Source of the DNA: Sitta carolinensis
Lineage: Eukaryota > Chordata > Aves > Passeriformes > Sittidae
Assembly: GCA_032173965.1 (NCBI GenBank)
Contig: CM063290.1
Location: 7,775,501 to 7,839,500, forward strand
Length of the DNA stretch: 64,000 nt
Direction: 5' to 3'
In this document: piece by piece, positions 49,709-61,259 of the stretch
Position numbering within the stretch: position 1 is the first letter of the stretch
Layout: the number at the start of each line of letters is the position of its first letter
The notes under the pieces: model-generated
The model's input: only the letters and a program-made list of their open reading frames with translations
Databases searched by the model: none
What the model was told of the DNA's origin: nothing
Made by a program: the position numbers and the translations under genes

Positions 49709-52700
49709 CAGTAGATTTTGCAGAAATTCATGGCTGCACAGAAGGGAAATGGACATGGCAACCTTGTCTCCCCAAGGTCTATGTGAAAATTCTTTAAGAA
49801 TCAGCATTCTCACTCTGAAAGAGAAAGAATGGTTGTGAAAACTGGGCCCTCTGCTGCTGTGATCAGGGGCTGGGTGCGTGGTGCTGCATTCAGCTGCTTT
49901 TGCTCCTGTGAATAAACAATTTTTTTCTGTGCTGTAACCTCAGTTTAACAAAGAGGGGTTAGAGAAACCCAATCCTTTCCCAGTCACTCCCTGACTTTCA
50001 GCACTGCCGTCAGCTGGGGGAGCCCAGGGCTGGCATTTCTGTGAGGTGAGAATGACACACAGGAATTACGGAAACCTTTCCGCCTTTGCCTTGGGACTGC
50101 TGGGCTGGGTGGCCTTTTCTTGTGACAGAGGAGCAACAAGGTGTGACTGTGCACAGGGCCAGGCAATTAACAGCCCAGCTGTGATTGCACAGGGCTTTCT
50201 GGGGCCTCTCCTGCTCCCACACAGAACTGTGTGCACTTTTCATTTATGCTCTCGGTCTCACTGCTGAGATTGCACAAAGTCAGTACAGAGATCCTTATCT
50301 CAAAGGAGAAAGGAAAGTGAAACGTCCAGTTTTGTCACTGCTTCTGTGATATCTAGTTCAGAAGGACCCAATTTTATTGTCATGGCATTGCTGTCAATTA
50401 GAAGTGATGGTTCTGTCCAGATGCCAGCATTAGGGTTGATGGGGTCCAAAGTGGAGTTAGAGGTGTATCAAACCCAGCATAGAAACTGCTTTGAGTTTGT
50501 GACATTGTGATAAACCTGATTTCCATTGAAATACACTGAGGAGAGGTATAATTTTTAACTATCGTTACAGACACCCCAGACTATTAAGGCTGCATAAATA
50601 TTAAAGGCTTGTTATTTACATTAGAACCATTATCTTTATAGATATCAGTGCTTGCTAATGACTCATAATGCATAATTCATTCAACCAATCCTGCCCTTTT
50701 CTCTGTTTATTATTCATCCACAAATAGACTTTGATTTTTACAAATTTGTTCATTATTCATATTATTCCAAGCTCTCTACATAAACATATTTTAGTGGTCG
50801 CCTTTGCTCGAGACCTATTGTATCCTACCCTATTTTTATCAATTTGTTTCTGTTGTTACTTTCAGAGTGTAATTGAGCATTTAATAACAGACCTGAAACT
50901 CCCCCTGACTTTAATGAAGATTTACAGGATAGCTCTGGGGATTCATGATGATGCTACGGCTGGTGCCACACAGCCACTGACAGGACACAGTCTGCAGTCA
51001 TTCCTACAGTAGACTCTGCTTTTTATTCCCACTTGTTGGAAACAATCATCCACAGAGTTCTGCAGCACGTGGCCAGGATCTAAATTCGGGGAAATTAACT
51101 TGTGTGTTTATGTACAAAGCAGGCTTAGCAATGCAGATTTCCCTGCACCACAGCATGGTGTGCTTCAAGGGGAGAGCACCAGAATGAGGTTTCAGATCTC
51201 TGGTACAGGTCTCCAGCAAACCATTTCCATGCAGAGTTGCCTCTCCATGTGCCTCAGTTGGTTTTTCTGGAGATTGGGATCATTGTTGCTTGAGGAAGAT
51301 CATGCTCTGCAGAGACCAGGAGTAAAAAATGATCCTGGCCTCTAACTTTAGGCACAGTTATTAATTTTTGTCCCCTGAGCTTCCTGAAAAGAGTTGCAAG
51401 AAGTTTCTCCACAGATTTCTTCTCTTGGGGCTGCTGTTCAGAAACATCTCTAGGTTGATCCCTCACTCCCTGTTGGAGGATCTGGAAAAAGTCAATATTT
51501 CATAGCTTGGGTGAAGAGCCTGAAGAAATACTGCCAGAATTCTAGAAACAGAAAATAGTTCAGGAAATAGAGTATAATGTGTTTGTCTCTAATCCAAATA
51601 CTTTGATCTGTAAGATAAGAATAGTTAACAAATAACAAAAGGTTCTCTTTGTTTTCAATTCAGTTTGTCACTATTCATCATTAGTTTATTTTGGATTCTT
51701 CTGAGGTACTTCTGAGAAGTTGCTACCTGCACTATGAGGAAAAAGAAATCAAAACCTTACTGTAAAAAAATTAATTTGGTAATAAGGAAGTAAATTGTTA
51801 TCTGAGTCTACAAATAAATGATTGCAACAATTGTAATAATTAAAATTGTTTAAAATGCTTGAAGAAAAATGAAATTTCTAAAGATTTTAAGAAAAAACCC
51901 GAAAGTATACACTTTGACTTTTTTATGACTTCAGAGTGACATTTCAGGACAAAGGAGTTAAAATAAAGCCATTTTTGTTTAAATTTGGGTTGAAATACAG
52001 TTTTCAGTTTTCTTACCAAAAAATACTTCTAAAATTTTTGTGATGATTGCTTTCTCTTTTACAGACTGGTCCCAATATCTTTTATTTTACTGGAAGAAAA
52101 CAAAGATAAATTATACTTAGAAATACTGAAAGCTTGGAAATGGAAAAAAATAAGAACATTAAATTGAACTCAGAATCTTCTTTCTACAAGTTTTTCAGCT
52201 AGAAATATATGAATGAAAATAGAATGAAATTGTTTTCTTAATTTCTAATATTTCTTCTCTTATACATTTAAAATGTTCTTTGTCCACTTGTGTTCTTCAT
52301 GTTCTCTATTTTCCTTTTTTTTTTTCCCATTCAATGTCCTTGCCCCTTGGACTGATGTGCTACGGAGATAAAGGGTAATTTAGACCTACTTCTGGAGATC
52401 AGAACCCAAGCTTCACCCAAGCACTGGAGGAGCAGCAGCACTTCAGGGCATTGCAGTGCCTGGTGTTGCAGTTCTGATCTGAGTTTAGACTGTCCATGAT
52501 CTCAGTCAACCACACTCAGCAGAAATTCAATGGTTTTCTTCAGACCTATCTCTAATTCAACTGATAATGAGTTATGAAGAGAACCAGAGTCCATGGACTG
52601 CAACAACCTCCAATCCTGGTCTCCTGATGAGCAGTGGAAGCATGAAAAGTAAAAAAGTACAGTACTGCTCATTTCCACCAGCACTCATTTATTTTCCTGC

Positions 52701-53679
52701 TTTCTTCTCTCCTTATACCATGAGTCATCCAACATTTGATGCCTGGGGACTCCATGTGTAATTTTGTTTCCCAGTCACTTTTGTCCCTTCCTCATGCAAT
52801 GCATTCACATGAGCCCTGAGACTTCACAGGAGCCCTGGCCAAAATGGCTCAGCTTCCTTCCCAGGGTGTCAGGGAGCCAGGAAGAAAGGTTTGTTCAAGG
52901 TCTTGGCTCCCTCTCCTGGCTGGCTCTGCAGCAATTTTAAATGAGATTTTAGCCCTTCAAAAAATTGGTATTTGCTTACTGCCAATGCACACTTGAAACA
53001 GAAGAGAAGAGCACTCTTGTGATGAGATTCTGGTTTAAAAAAATAAAATTAGAAAGCTGGAAGCTAATCTCACTAAAAATATGTTAAGTAAAATCATCAT
53101 GGTTTTTTTATATAGACTATTTGAAAATGTTTTATTCCTGCCAAGATTTCTTGAATACTGCATGTATAAGAAAAAGGGTCTCTTTAAAATTTTGTTTTTC
53201 TGGATTACCTGTGTTTTCCTTCTGACCTGCAGGCTCTAGACTTCTACTTAATAAATGTCACAGTACAAGCTGTGTGTTATCCTTAAACAGTGGTAGCATT
53301 CCCCCTACCTGCTAATTGCTTTATTTGTCCTTACTCCTTCCGTTCCCTCACCAACAAAGGCTTTAGCATAAAGGGCAATGAGGTAGAACATGACAAGGAC
53401 AGTGGGAGCCAGAAGAGTGAATACTTCTGTAATTACACAGTAGCCTGGAGTAGCTCTTCTCAAATCAATTATGTAGCCTGGATTGCCCAAAACTCTGAGG
53501 ACAGAGCCCTTGTTTTAATTTGCCTATGGAGCTATGTGCTCCATTAATGGGCAAAATTCTTCCCTTGTTACCAGTCGCCTTTTATCGGAATCCACATAAT
53601 TCCTTCCTTATTTATTTTTCTTTAATTACTTTATTAATACTACATTGCATTTAGCACAGCTACAAACCAATAATTGCAA
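49709..53679. other. Unique non-coding sequence
   Basis: No gene recognised. The part at 49980-50270 is more GC-rich with a few CpGs. Overlapping frames on both strands there are a consequence of composition. An 11-T run lies at 52315-52325. Confidence 0.5.
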
Positions 53680-53795
53680 ATTGTTCTACAAACATTACTA
53701 AATGAATTTTTACCTTGTCTGGTTGAAAAGGTAGTGCTATGTCCATTTTTCAACAGGGAAAGCTGAGGCAAAATATTGTAATGGAAAGTGATTAG
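53680..53795 (-). repeat. Ancient MIR-like SINE remnant
   Basis: Reverse-complement MIR landmarks appear in order: an ACAAACATTACTAAATGAATT word, GTAGTGCTATGTCCATTTTT, CAGGGAAAGCTGAGGCA and a GTGATT word. The CCATTTTTCA-AGGGAAA-CTGAGGCA order is characteristic of MIR, with strong decay. Confidence 0.45.
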
Positions 53796-55205
53796 AAAAA
53801 GCAAATGGAAAATCATCCATAAAATCCCAACCAACTGCAGTTGCAAAGTAATTTGTGAGATAACCCAAGAATGTAACTCAGAAATCAAGACATTTATCCC
53901 AAACTCTATGTTTGCTGTGCACTCCTTAGATTTACCCTTCTTGGGATTTTACAGCAGGCATAAACCAAGATGGTGAAAAAGCAAAGTATTGCAGTGCCAA
54001 GAAGATTTCAGTAGTTCTTTAGTCTTATTTTTGCTGTTACTGAAGAGTTTACTAAACAGAACACTGCACATAACAGGGACAGTATGGGATTAAGGAGAAT
54101 GAGCATCTTTACTGTCAGCTGATTTCACAACTTCCTGCAGGTCTCCTCTTCCTAAGGCTCTAGTTTGTTTTAGAGAAGCCAGTGGCAGAACTTCCTTGGT
54201 ATCAGTGCCTGGGATTCGGCCCACATGATGCTCACTGCTTTCATGTGTTTCTCATTTCTTCCTTCCCTGTGGGACACAGAACAGATGTGTCCAGATGCCT
54301 GTGAAAGTTTGGAACTAGACAAAACTTTGCTTTGGATCCCTGTTCCCTTAATAAATGAACTCCCAATATATAATGAGCAGTCAGAGTCCTGATTGTTTTA
54401 TTTAAGCAATGACTTCAGCAATGCTCTAATGTAGGAAGGAAATACATTTGATGATACATTTAAAAGGCATTACAGTCACTGCCCAAAAGGAGGAGCTTCC
54501 AGGAGGCAGAAGGGACTCAGTGAAGCTATTCAGGTAACTGGTTCTTCAATAACAGGGGGGTGTGTGCAATAACAGAGGTAAAGGACTGAAGTGAAATTTT
54601 TGGCAAAATTTTGATTAACTAAAAAAAAAATGTTGTACTCCAGAGTTTGAGGCTTCCTAAACATTTCTAGTTAACTGCAAGTAAATTTAGATTGAAAACG
54701 ATTTCAGACACTTAGCTACAAAAGAGATGAACTCAATACCCATTCATGAAAAGTTTGTGATCATGTGTGTTCGTCAGTGGAAAGGTTTATCTGGAAAAAA
54801 AATGTGTCTGGCTCTAGTTGTAACTTTATCTGCATAACCTGTAATAGAATAACTGTTGCTATAGAAAGACTTTTGTTCTTTTTGGCATAGCTGATCAATT
54901 AGATGTGTAGGATGGAGTTACAAAAGCTCTTACAGTTTGCAGGAGTTGATTTGCCCTTCATGGCTTGTGAACAGCACAGTGCTAGAAATGATGTTACAAG
55001 GAGTGAATGATATTTTGAAAACCCAGTTGTTCTTCTTTATGTCATGTAGCTAAAGCCCTCAATTGCCACTGGTTTCCCATAGGATTTTGATGCCACAGAA
55101 ATGCTCATGAAGGGTCAGTCTGTCTTGATAGCAGAAAATAAAGGCAGTGGTGTTATAACTGTTCACAGGGAGGCAAGGGTCAAGCTAATTTTTCTTCTGG
55201 TTTGG
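53796..55205. other. Unique AT-rich non-coding sequence
   Basis: No gene or known repeat recognised. A 6-G run lies near 54555. Confidence 0.5.
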
Positions 55206-55242
55206 TTTGGGGTTTTGGGTGGGTTTTATTTTCAATCAGCTT
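55206..55242. repeat. G/T-rich low-complexity patch
   Basis: TGGTTTGGTTTGGGGTTTTG-type sequence of about 35 bp. Several G-runs could allow local non-B structure, though the runs are short. Confidence 0.65.
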
Positions 55243-55311
55243 TTTAAATTCATTTTTATTTTCGAGGCACTCACCATCACTATATCATCTTTTCATTAGC
55301 AACCCTCATTG

Positions 55312-55405
55312 GATGTAAGTAACTTACCCAAAATCTCTGAGGAGGTCTCTGGGAGAGCTGGGAACTGAACCTTTCATATCTGTAATGACAGTCAATGCAC
55401 ACTTC
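55312..55405 (-). repeat. Ancient MIR-like SINE remnant
   Basis: Matches the reverse complement of the MIR central part: TAAGTAACTTACCCAAAATC, then GGGAGAGCTGGGAACTGAAC, then a CAGT-AATGCAC segment where the tRNA-derived part would lie. It is the clearest of the MIR-like pieces in the window. Confidence 0.55.
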
Positions 55406-56635
55406 TAGATAGGGAATAGATGTAAACCTTCATTCAAAATCCATGTCAGGTTCAAAAACACCTTTTAAAAGACAGCTGACCTACTGTAGGATTACAGTTT
55501 CAGGTGAAGCAAGCCAGAGCCAGAGCAGGTCCTTACTGAATAACCTGCTGTGTGCAAGGTGAAAGCAGCACAATTTCAAGGCTGCATCCACTTAGAAAGT
55601 CCAAGGATCCATGGAGAGAGACTAATCGACAGGGAATGAACCAGTACATTTTGCAAGATTTTTCTCTAGTCAAGTTGGGTGTCAGTAAAATTGTCTCAAG
55701 ATGCAAGAATGAAAAGTTTAGTAATATATTTATGCATAGAAGTCCAGTAGCTGCAGTGCAGCCTTGTCAGGGCAGCATCACCTCCTGTGCCCAAGCACCC
55801 AGCCATATCAAAAGGCAGCACCTTTTCTTTTCTGTAACTCATAAAGTTTTACTGGAAAAATCTGAATGCATTATCATCCTGATATTAATTTGCCATGTTA
55901 GTCACTGCTGTAATGCCCAGACGGTCAAGAGAGCAGGGAATAATTGTCATTTGGAAGGAGACAGTATTATATAGTTAGATGGAAATCACCCCTTTAAGGA
56001 TTTATAGGAAAACAATTGGTGCAGTATGGTGTCCAGCTACCTCCCCAACTACTGCTAATGCATTTGTGGAGGCATTAACACATTAAAGTTCGAGCTTGGC
56101 TCCCCCTTATCTTAGAACAGCCACCAAATGGCATTCTTGCAGTATTAACTTTCTGTCACTTCTAGCTCAAGATGTGACCTAGAGTAAAAGGCTTCCTATC
56201 ACCCCATCAGCTCCCTTAACTACCCCTTTTCAATGCATGTTAATTTTGTGTCTTCATTTCACAGTGCACAACTAGGAAAAATTTAGAGACTTGTAGTAGT
56301 ACTCTTCCAATTAAAAGAAAACATTTGCATTGTCAAAGTTAATAGAGCCAACCTCTGAAGTTTCTGAAAACCTCAGAAGCACTCAGCCTTACCATATGGG
56401 CTGCAGGCAGGTGCACTACAAGTATTTTCTTGCTCCTATATCACTACATTTGCTAAGTTACAAAGCAAAAATTAAACAGTCCTCTATTTCTTTAAACATT
56501 TGGCTATTTTTTTGTTTCCATGTGCTGCATGCACGCTGATGAACATCCCCCATCCTTTAAAGGCTGCCTCCCACCAAAACCAAGATCGATTTCTAGAATT
56601 TGCAAACTCTTGCCATCCCCCCAGCCTGTCCTAGG
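55406..56635. other. Unique AT-rich non-coding sequence
   Basis: No gene recognised. The 140-codon plus-strand frame at 55552-55974 suggests no family. The sequence turns GC-rich towards 56600. Confidence 0.5.
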
Positions 56636-56765
56636 AGACGGGGGGGGCCATGTCATGATGATCCGAGGCTGGGACAGCAGCTGGCAGCCCGGGCAGCCCT
56701 GGACAGGCCGAGCTGCCCTTCCTGCTGTCCCGAGCAGGGCAGAGAGCGCACAGCACCGCCACTCC
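56636..56765. other. Small GC/CpG-rich block
   Basis: About 130 bp of high GC with roughly seven CpGs and an 8-G run near 56641-56648. It is rich in GGCAGC/GAGCAG words. It is too short for a standard CpG island and has no coding frame with recognisable content, although frames on both strands are open through it because stop codons are rare in such DNA. Confidence 0.55.
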
Positions 56766-56779
56766 AGGCTGCAGCCAAA

Positions 56780-56880
56780 GGGGCACATTGTATTGATGTT
56801 TATGTTGAAGGTCACTTTTCATGTGTGTAAACTTAAGAGTAGTAAACATGACAAAAATGTTGATGAGAAATAATACATGG
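56780..56880. promoter_or_regulatory. Motif-dense, possible enhancer core
   Basis: Within 55 bp there are TGTTTAT (FOX type, 56797-56803), AAGGTCA (nuclear receptor half-site, 56808-56814) and GTAAACA (FOX type, 56842-56848). The sequence adjoins the GC-rich block. No functional evidence is available from sequence alone. Confidence 0.25.
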
Positions 56881-57240
56881 ATGCATTTCTGCGTGGCCAT
56901 CTGACCTGTGGAGATGCACGTTTGGGGTTTTAGCTGATATGTGCGACTTTTTTCCTAAGCCAGCACAAGCATCTCTGCACCTCTGTACTCTTACAGGTAC
57001 TTTTTCTCTGAGAGGTGGAAGGTAGAGGGCTTGGCAGAGAGCAACTGCAACCAGTGGAGATTTCCCTCAGGTTATAGCTGGATCCAGAGGGCTCAAAACA
57101 TGAGGAGGAAAAAGGGGCTACAAGCAGCCCAAACGCTCTGGGAAACAGCACCTTTATCACTAAGAAAGCAGAGAAAGCTGAGAAAACCAAGACTTCCTTC
57201 ATCCAAATCTTTTGCCTTTGAGGGTTGGGGGATTTTTCGT

Positions 57241-57282
57241 GTTGTTTTGTTGTTTTGTTGTTTTGTTGTTTTTTTTTTTTTT
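57241..57282. repeat. (GTTGTTTT)4 followed by poly-T
   Basis: Four exact copies of the 8-bp unit GTTGTTTT (57241-57272) run into a T tract ending at 57282. Confidence 0.95.
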
Positions 57283-57299
57283 AATGGGGAAAAGGCTGA

Positions 57300-57830
57300 G
57301 GCTGGGGGGGATGGAGAGCAAAAATGCTGACCTTAATTAATGGAAGGCCCACTAGAGCCGAAGGAAAGGGTTTGGCTCTCAAGGCCCGGGCCTCCCCCTG
57401 AGCCTCTCCTGGGTGTAATGAGAGAGCTCAGCTTCATTACTGGCAGCTGAGGGGAAGGGTCACTGGGGCTGGATTTGCAGGGCCCTCATTGAGGGATCAC
57501 TCCATGCTGAGAGAAGCTGGCCATGCTCTTGGACACCTGGTCATTAACATTGCTAATTAGCGGCCATTAATCAGGGCCCTGGGTTTTTTGTTGTGTGTCA
57601 CCGGCTCAGAGGAACCAAGTGAATAAGAAGATTGTTTCATTACCTCCACAAGAGGTGGAATGAAAGCAGTTCCCATCAGCTCAAGATGAGCTGAATTAAG
57701 GGAAAGGTTAGACAACAATTTAAGATGAGCTGCCAAGGGGGAGCTGGGGGACCTGAGCTGTCCTCTGAGAGGAAAACCAGTCACCTATAATTAATGAAAT
57801 CTTCCACAACCTCACTCTAATCACCGTGTG
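57300..57830. promoter_or_regulatory. Candidate conserved non-coding element with homeodomain sites
   Basis: Homeodomain-type cores are dense: TTAATTAAT at 57333-57341; ATTAA at 57543-57547, palindromic CTAATTAG at 57553-57560 and CCATTAATC at 57564-57572, all within 30 bp; TAATTAAT at 57788-57795. An E-box CACCTG lies at 57534-57539. An 11-bp direct repeat, AAGATGAGCTG, recurs at 57683-57693 and 57722-57732, and a 7-bp inverted repeat (TCAGCTC/GAGCTGA) spans 57676-57694. This mix of balanced composition, many TAAT cores and no coding or repeat content is typical of vertebrate developmental enhancers. Conservation itself was not measured. Confidence 0.35.
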
Positions 57831-57841
57831 AGCTTCTCACC

Positions 57842-57860
57842 AAAAAAAAAAAAAAAAAAA
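57842..57860. repeat. Poly-A homopolymer, 19 A
   Basis: Uninterrupted 19-A run without a recognisable retroposed body. Confidence 0.95.
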
Positions 57861-57952
57861 CACCTATCTTTCACATTGGAAGAACCCTAATTTATCTGTT
57901 TATGAAGTCCTAATCTTGGCAAGCTTTGATTCCACAGGATTTTTGCACCATG

Positions 57953-57972
57953 TATATATATATATATATATA
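57953..57972. repeat. (TA)10 microsatellite
   Basis: Ten TA units, followed some 30 bp later by a second short TATATATA stretch. Confidence 0.95.
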
Positions 57973-58005
57973 TGCACACAAAAATGCAAGGATATATATA
58001 AGTAC

Positions 58006-58026
58006 ACACTCACATAGTGTGAGCGT
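58006..58026. repeat. Short inverted repeat
   Basis: ACACTCACA, a 3-nt loop, then TGTGAGCGT: a 9-bp stem with one mismatch, next to the TA microsatellite. Confidence 0.75.
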
Positions 58027-58029
58027 GTC

Positions 58030-58900
58030 CCTGTGTTTGTTTCACAGATTAACCTGAGTCAGCAAGGATGGTTTTCACACAGCCAACCATTCTCGCAGGG
58101 GGAGAGAGGACAACAAAAATCTGTAATAAAAAGTATCCAGACTGTATTTAAAGTATTTATCTAAATATTTGCATTTTATATGCTCTAGCTCTGAAAGCAT
58201 TGAAGAGATCTGTTGGTTTAAAGAGGCAGAATAATTAAAAATTAGTTCTGTTTCAGTAGGCTAAAAATGACATGGGAAAAGTGATAGTTATTGGCATACA
58301 TAGGAAAAAGTAAAGAATTTAATTAGCAACCAGATTGTTAAAATGCAGTGTTCTCCTCCCATGCTCTATTGTCTAACTTTTGTAGAACAGGTGCCTAATT
58401 TTCCTAATGGGATACATTTTAATTGACAAAGTAGTTTGATTGCTTCACACCAATTTTCAGTTCCTTGCTTACTTTTAATATAATAAACTCTTCTATTTCT
58501 ACAAACTCAGATGCCCTCTAGAAAGTAATTAGAAGCAGGTTTTATCTGTCTTCCTTTTTTTATAAACCACTTTTTGATTTCTGAAACCAACTAACGAAAA
58601 GCTTGATTTGTTCTGCTGATGTGTGAGAGCCAGTAACTTTTAGACATATGCACTGAGCATTTCAATCAAGTTGTTTGCATATCCATTCATTTCAGAAAGA
58701 CTCTCAAAATGGATTACAAACATTTAATTGTAAGAGGAATAAAATAATTAAGGCAGTACAAGTGGAAGTTAAAAATCTGCCTAAGGATTCACGACAGTTA
58801 TTGGATCATTCTCATCATGGGGCATAAATTCCTTCTTGTAGTTTCAAAAAACTTTATTCAAGTAGGCACATTGCCTTTCCTAACAACAGAAAGTAATACC
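58030..58900. other. AT-rich non-coding sequence, possibly conserved
   Basis: No gene or repeat. Contains many TTTAATT/TAATTA words (for example around 58225-58245 and 58315-58325) like the flanking candidate elements. Confidence 0.4.
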
Positions 58901-59205
58901 GTGTTTCTTACGTATGTGATTCTCTTTGTAGAGCTGTGAGATTGGTTAAAATGTCCATAAAACTAATCTTTGGAGCATTGCAGCTGGTCTGGAATTCTAT
59001 AATATGATTTCTGGGACTTCATGGAAAGTTGAAGGCTCAAGGGGAAATTACACAATGAACAGCTGAGAAAAAGTTGCATTCTGGCACAGAATCATGCAAA
59101 TGGGGCACATTCTTCAGTTTTCTCATGACGGATTGTCTCTGAAACTACTGAGCCAAGTTGCTGAAATGCTAATGAAGGAGAAGCATCAATGAGCGGTGTC
59201 ATCCT
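58900..59205. promoter_or_regulatory. Candidate conserved non-coding element with octamer
   Basis: A perfect POU octamer ATGCAAAT sits at 59094-59101, within a non-repetitive stretch of balanced composition that carries CTAATGA (homeodomain-like) near 59168 and several CpGs towards 59200. It has no coding frame. The reading rests on motif content and composition only. Confidence 0.3.
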
Positions 59206-59216
59206 GGGGGCTTCTG

Positions 59217-59291
59217 AAGGGGACGGAGTAGGAGATGGAGGGAGGGGGCGAGGGGGAAGGAAGGAAGGAAGAAAAAGAGATTGTAAAGAAA
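59217..59291. repeat. Polypurine tract with (GGAA)n
   Basis: About 75 bp nearly all A and G on the plus strand, including GGG, GGGGG and GGGGG runs at 59240-59256 and GGAA repeats. It may form triplex or imperfect G-quadruplex structures. Confidence 0.9.
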
Positions 59292-59504
59292 TGGAGCAGG
59301 AGTTTCAAATATTGGGGCTGGCCCCCTCTTCAAATTAAATAGGGGGGTTGGGGAGAAATAGAGCTGTGATCAACTCTGGTGAACACATAGCTTTTGGCTT
59401 ATAAAACCAAATAAAAGCACTTAAAAGCTAGAGTTTGGCTTTGACTAGGGGGAAGTGTGTGTGGGCACTGCTAACACTGGGAGCCACCATTCTGTTTGAT
59501 GCAT

Positions 59505-60105
59505 TAGATGGCTGTAGCCCCCAGGCTCCCAGCAGATAAGCCTGAGGGAGGCACACAGATGTTTGAGGGACACCAGTGCAGGCAGCATGGGTGACAAACA
59601 GGAGGAGCTGGAAAGCATGGTGCAGCAGGAAAACTGTGACATCCTTGCCATGATGGAACATGGTGGGATGACTCACACCACTGGAGGGCTGCAGTGGATG
59701 GCTATAAACTCTTCAGAAGGACCAGGTGGGGAAGGAGAGGTCATGGGTAGCCATGTCTATTAGAGAGTGGTTTGATAAGGAGGACCTTATCACTGTCTGC
59801 AGCTCCCTGAAAGGAGGTTGTAACCAGGTGAGCATTAGCCTCTTCTCCATGGAACAAGGGATAAGAAAGAAGAAATGGCTTCAAGTTGCACCAGAGAAGG
59901 TCTAGATTAGATAAAAGAAAAATTTCTTCACTGGAAGGGTTATCAAGCTTTACCCAGGGAAGTGGTGCAGTCCCCATCCCTGGAGGTATTTTGAAGTGTA
60001 GAAAAGGAGCTTAGGGATGTGGTTTAGCAGAGGACTCAGCAGTGCTGCGTAATGGCTGGAATTCTTAAAGATATTTTTCCCACATAATAATTTCTATGAT
60101 TCTAA
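59505..60105 (+). mobile_element. Internally deleted CR1 LINE
   Basis: Sense-strand CR1 in two pieces. The first (about 59505-59776) is the start of the ORF2 endonuclease region: the frame at 59563-59763 contains a Met-Gly-Asp-Lys-Gln-Glu-Glu-Leu-Glu block and a Gln-Gln-Glu-Asn-Cys-Asp-Ile block, as in the CR1 endonuclease N-terminus, then shifts frame before its conserved Trp/Asp motif. The second (about 59777-60105) is the extreme end of ORF2 and the 3' UTR: CTGAAAGGAGGTTGTAACCA, ATGGCTTCAAGTTGCACCAG, AAATTTCTTCACTGGAAGGG, CCCATCCCTGGAGGTATTTT and the terminal TTTCTATGATTCT at 60093-60105. The middle of ORF2, including reverse transcriptase, is absent. The copy is defective and carries small indels. 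Its true 5' border is unclear; similarity is convincing only from about 59560. Confidence 0.88.
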
Positions 60106-60744
60106 GGAGAACAGGATCTCATTGTAAAAATGTGGGGGAATGGAGTAGACCTTTTACTTGTCTCTAAAAACTGTTACTATTTGTGATTTTTTAATAAGCC
60201 CTTTTCTCATGGCACAGAATTTGTGCACTTCTTTTTGTAAAGCAAAACAGTTCATTTTCCCATGGATAGGTGAGCTTTATAACCAGAGAGCCCACAGCTC
60301 AACTATCAATGCTCCTTAAATATTTGGCTTACAAGTACTGGATCTTGAAGGACATTTATATTAAAAATACCCAGCAGGCTACATTTTGCAGACTTCCAAA
60401 ATTGTCCTGTTCTCTCTCAGACACCTGTGTAAATGGCCAAAGGTCTCAGCAAGTTGGTACTAAGATATTTTGAACATCTGGCTGGTGGTTGCTTCCCGTC
60501 AGTGTTCCTGGAGGAGGCGCTGGGTGGTGAGAACTTTAAAATATGGCCCTCAGCACTCCAGATGCCACACGTGTTATTCAAGTTCATGGAAGGGCTGTGA
60601 AAAGCTGGCAGTCACAGGGGAACAAAATCCAGTCATCTGCCCTTTGTCCTCATTGCTGGTGAGAGTAGAAAATTAGTAGGTGTCGTAAGTGTTGTGCAGA
60701 CGGGAGGAAACCAAACTCAGTGTTTGGGTCAGCATGAGGCAGGG
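60106..60744. other. Unique non-coding sequence
   Basis: No gene or repeat recognised. Confidence 0.5.
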
Positions 60745-60850
60745 CTGTGCAGTGGATGTGTCACTGGACCAGAGCTCTGTAGCCCTGGGTATTGACCTAA
60801 TTTATAAGCTCTGGCAAGTCCCTTAACCCATTTTTGTTTCATTTCCCAGG
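60745..60850 (+). repeat. Ancient MIR-like SINE remnant
   Basis: Sense MIR landmarks in order: GTGCAGTGGA, AGAGCTCTGTAGCCCTGGGT (the box-B side of the tRNA-derived part), then CTCTGGCAAGTCCCTTAACC and TTTCATTTCCCA. Old and diverged. Confidence 0.5.
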
Positions 60851-61259
60851 TTTTTTTCCTCAACATGTCTATTTAAATTTGCTGAAATTTAGATAACTAT
60901 CTCTTTCTATGACTTTTTATGTTGACTACCAGGATGGGGCCCCAGTTTTACCTGGGTTTTTTTCAGTGTTGCTCTAATACATAAAGAGATAAAACCAGTA
61001 GAGAACAAAATGTGAATGTATTGCACAAAATGTGAAACCTGCCATATGAAATCTTTTAGACCAGTTTAGGAATGGCTGTATTGGACTCACAGCAGTTAGG
61101 TGTATTACTGTTGTGTGTAATTGTGCTTTAATGGACTGTTTTAATGGTGGTTTTTACTGCTTTGAAGCCTCAGCAATACCTACAGCCTTAGATACAAGCA
61201 GCCCGTAAATTTGCTACAATTATTTGCACATGCAAATGGCTGGGTGGTGTCTGCCTGCC
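60851..61259. other. Unique AT-rich non-coding sequence
   Basis: No gene or repeat recognised. Confidence 0.5.
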
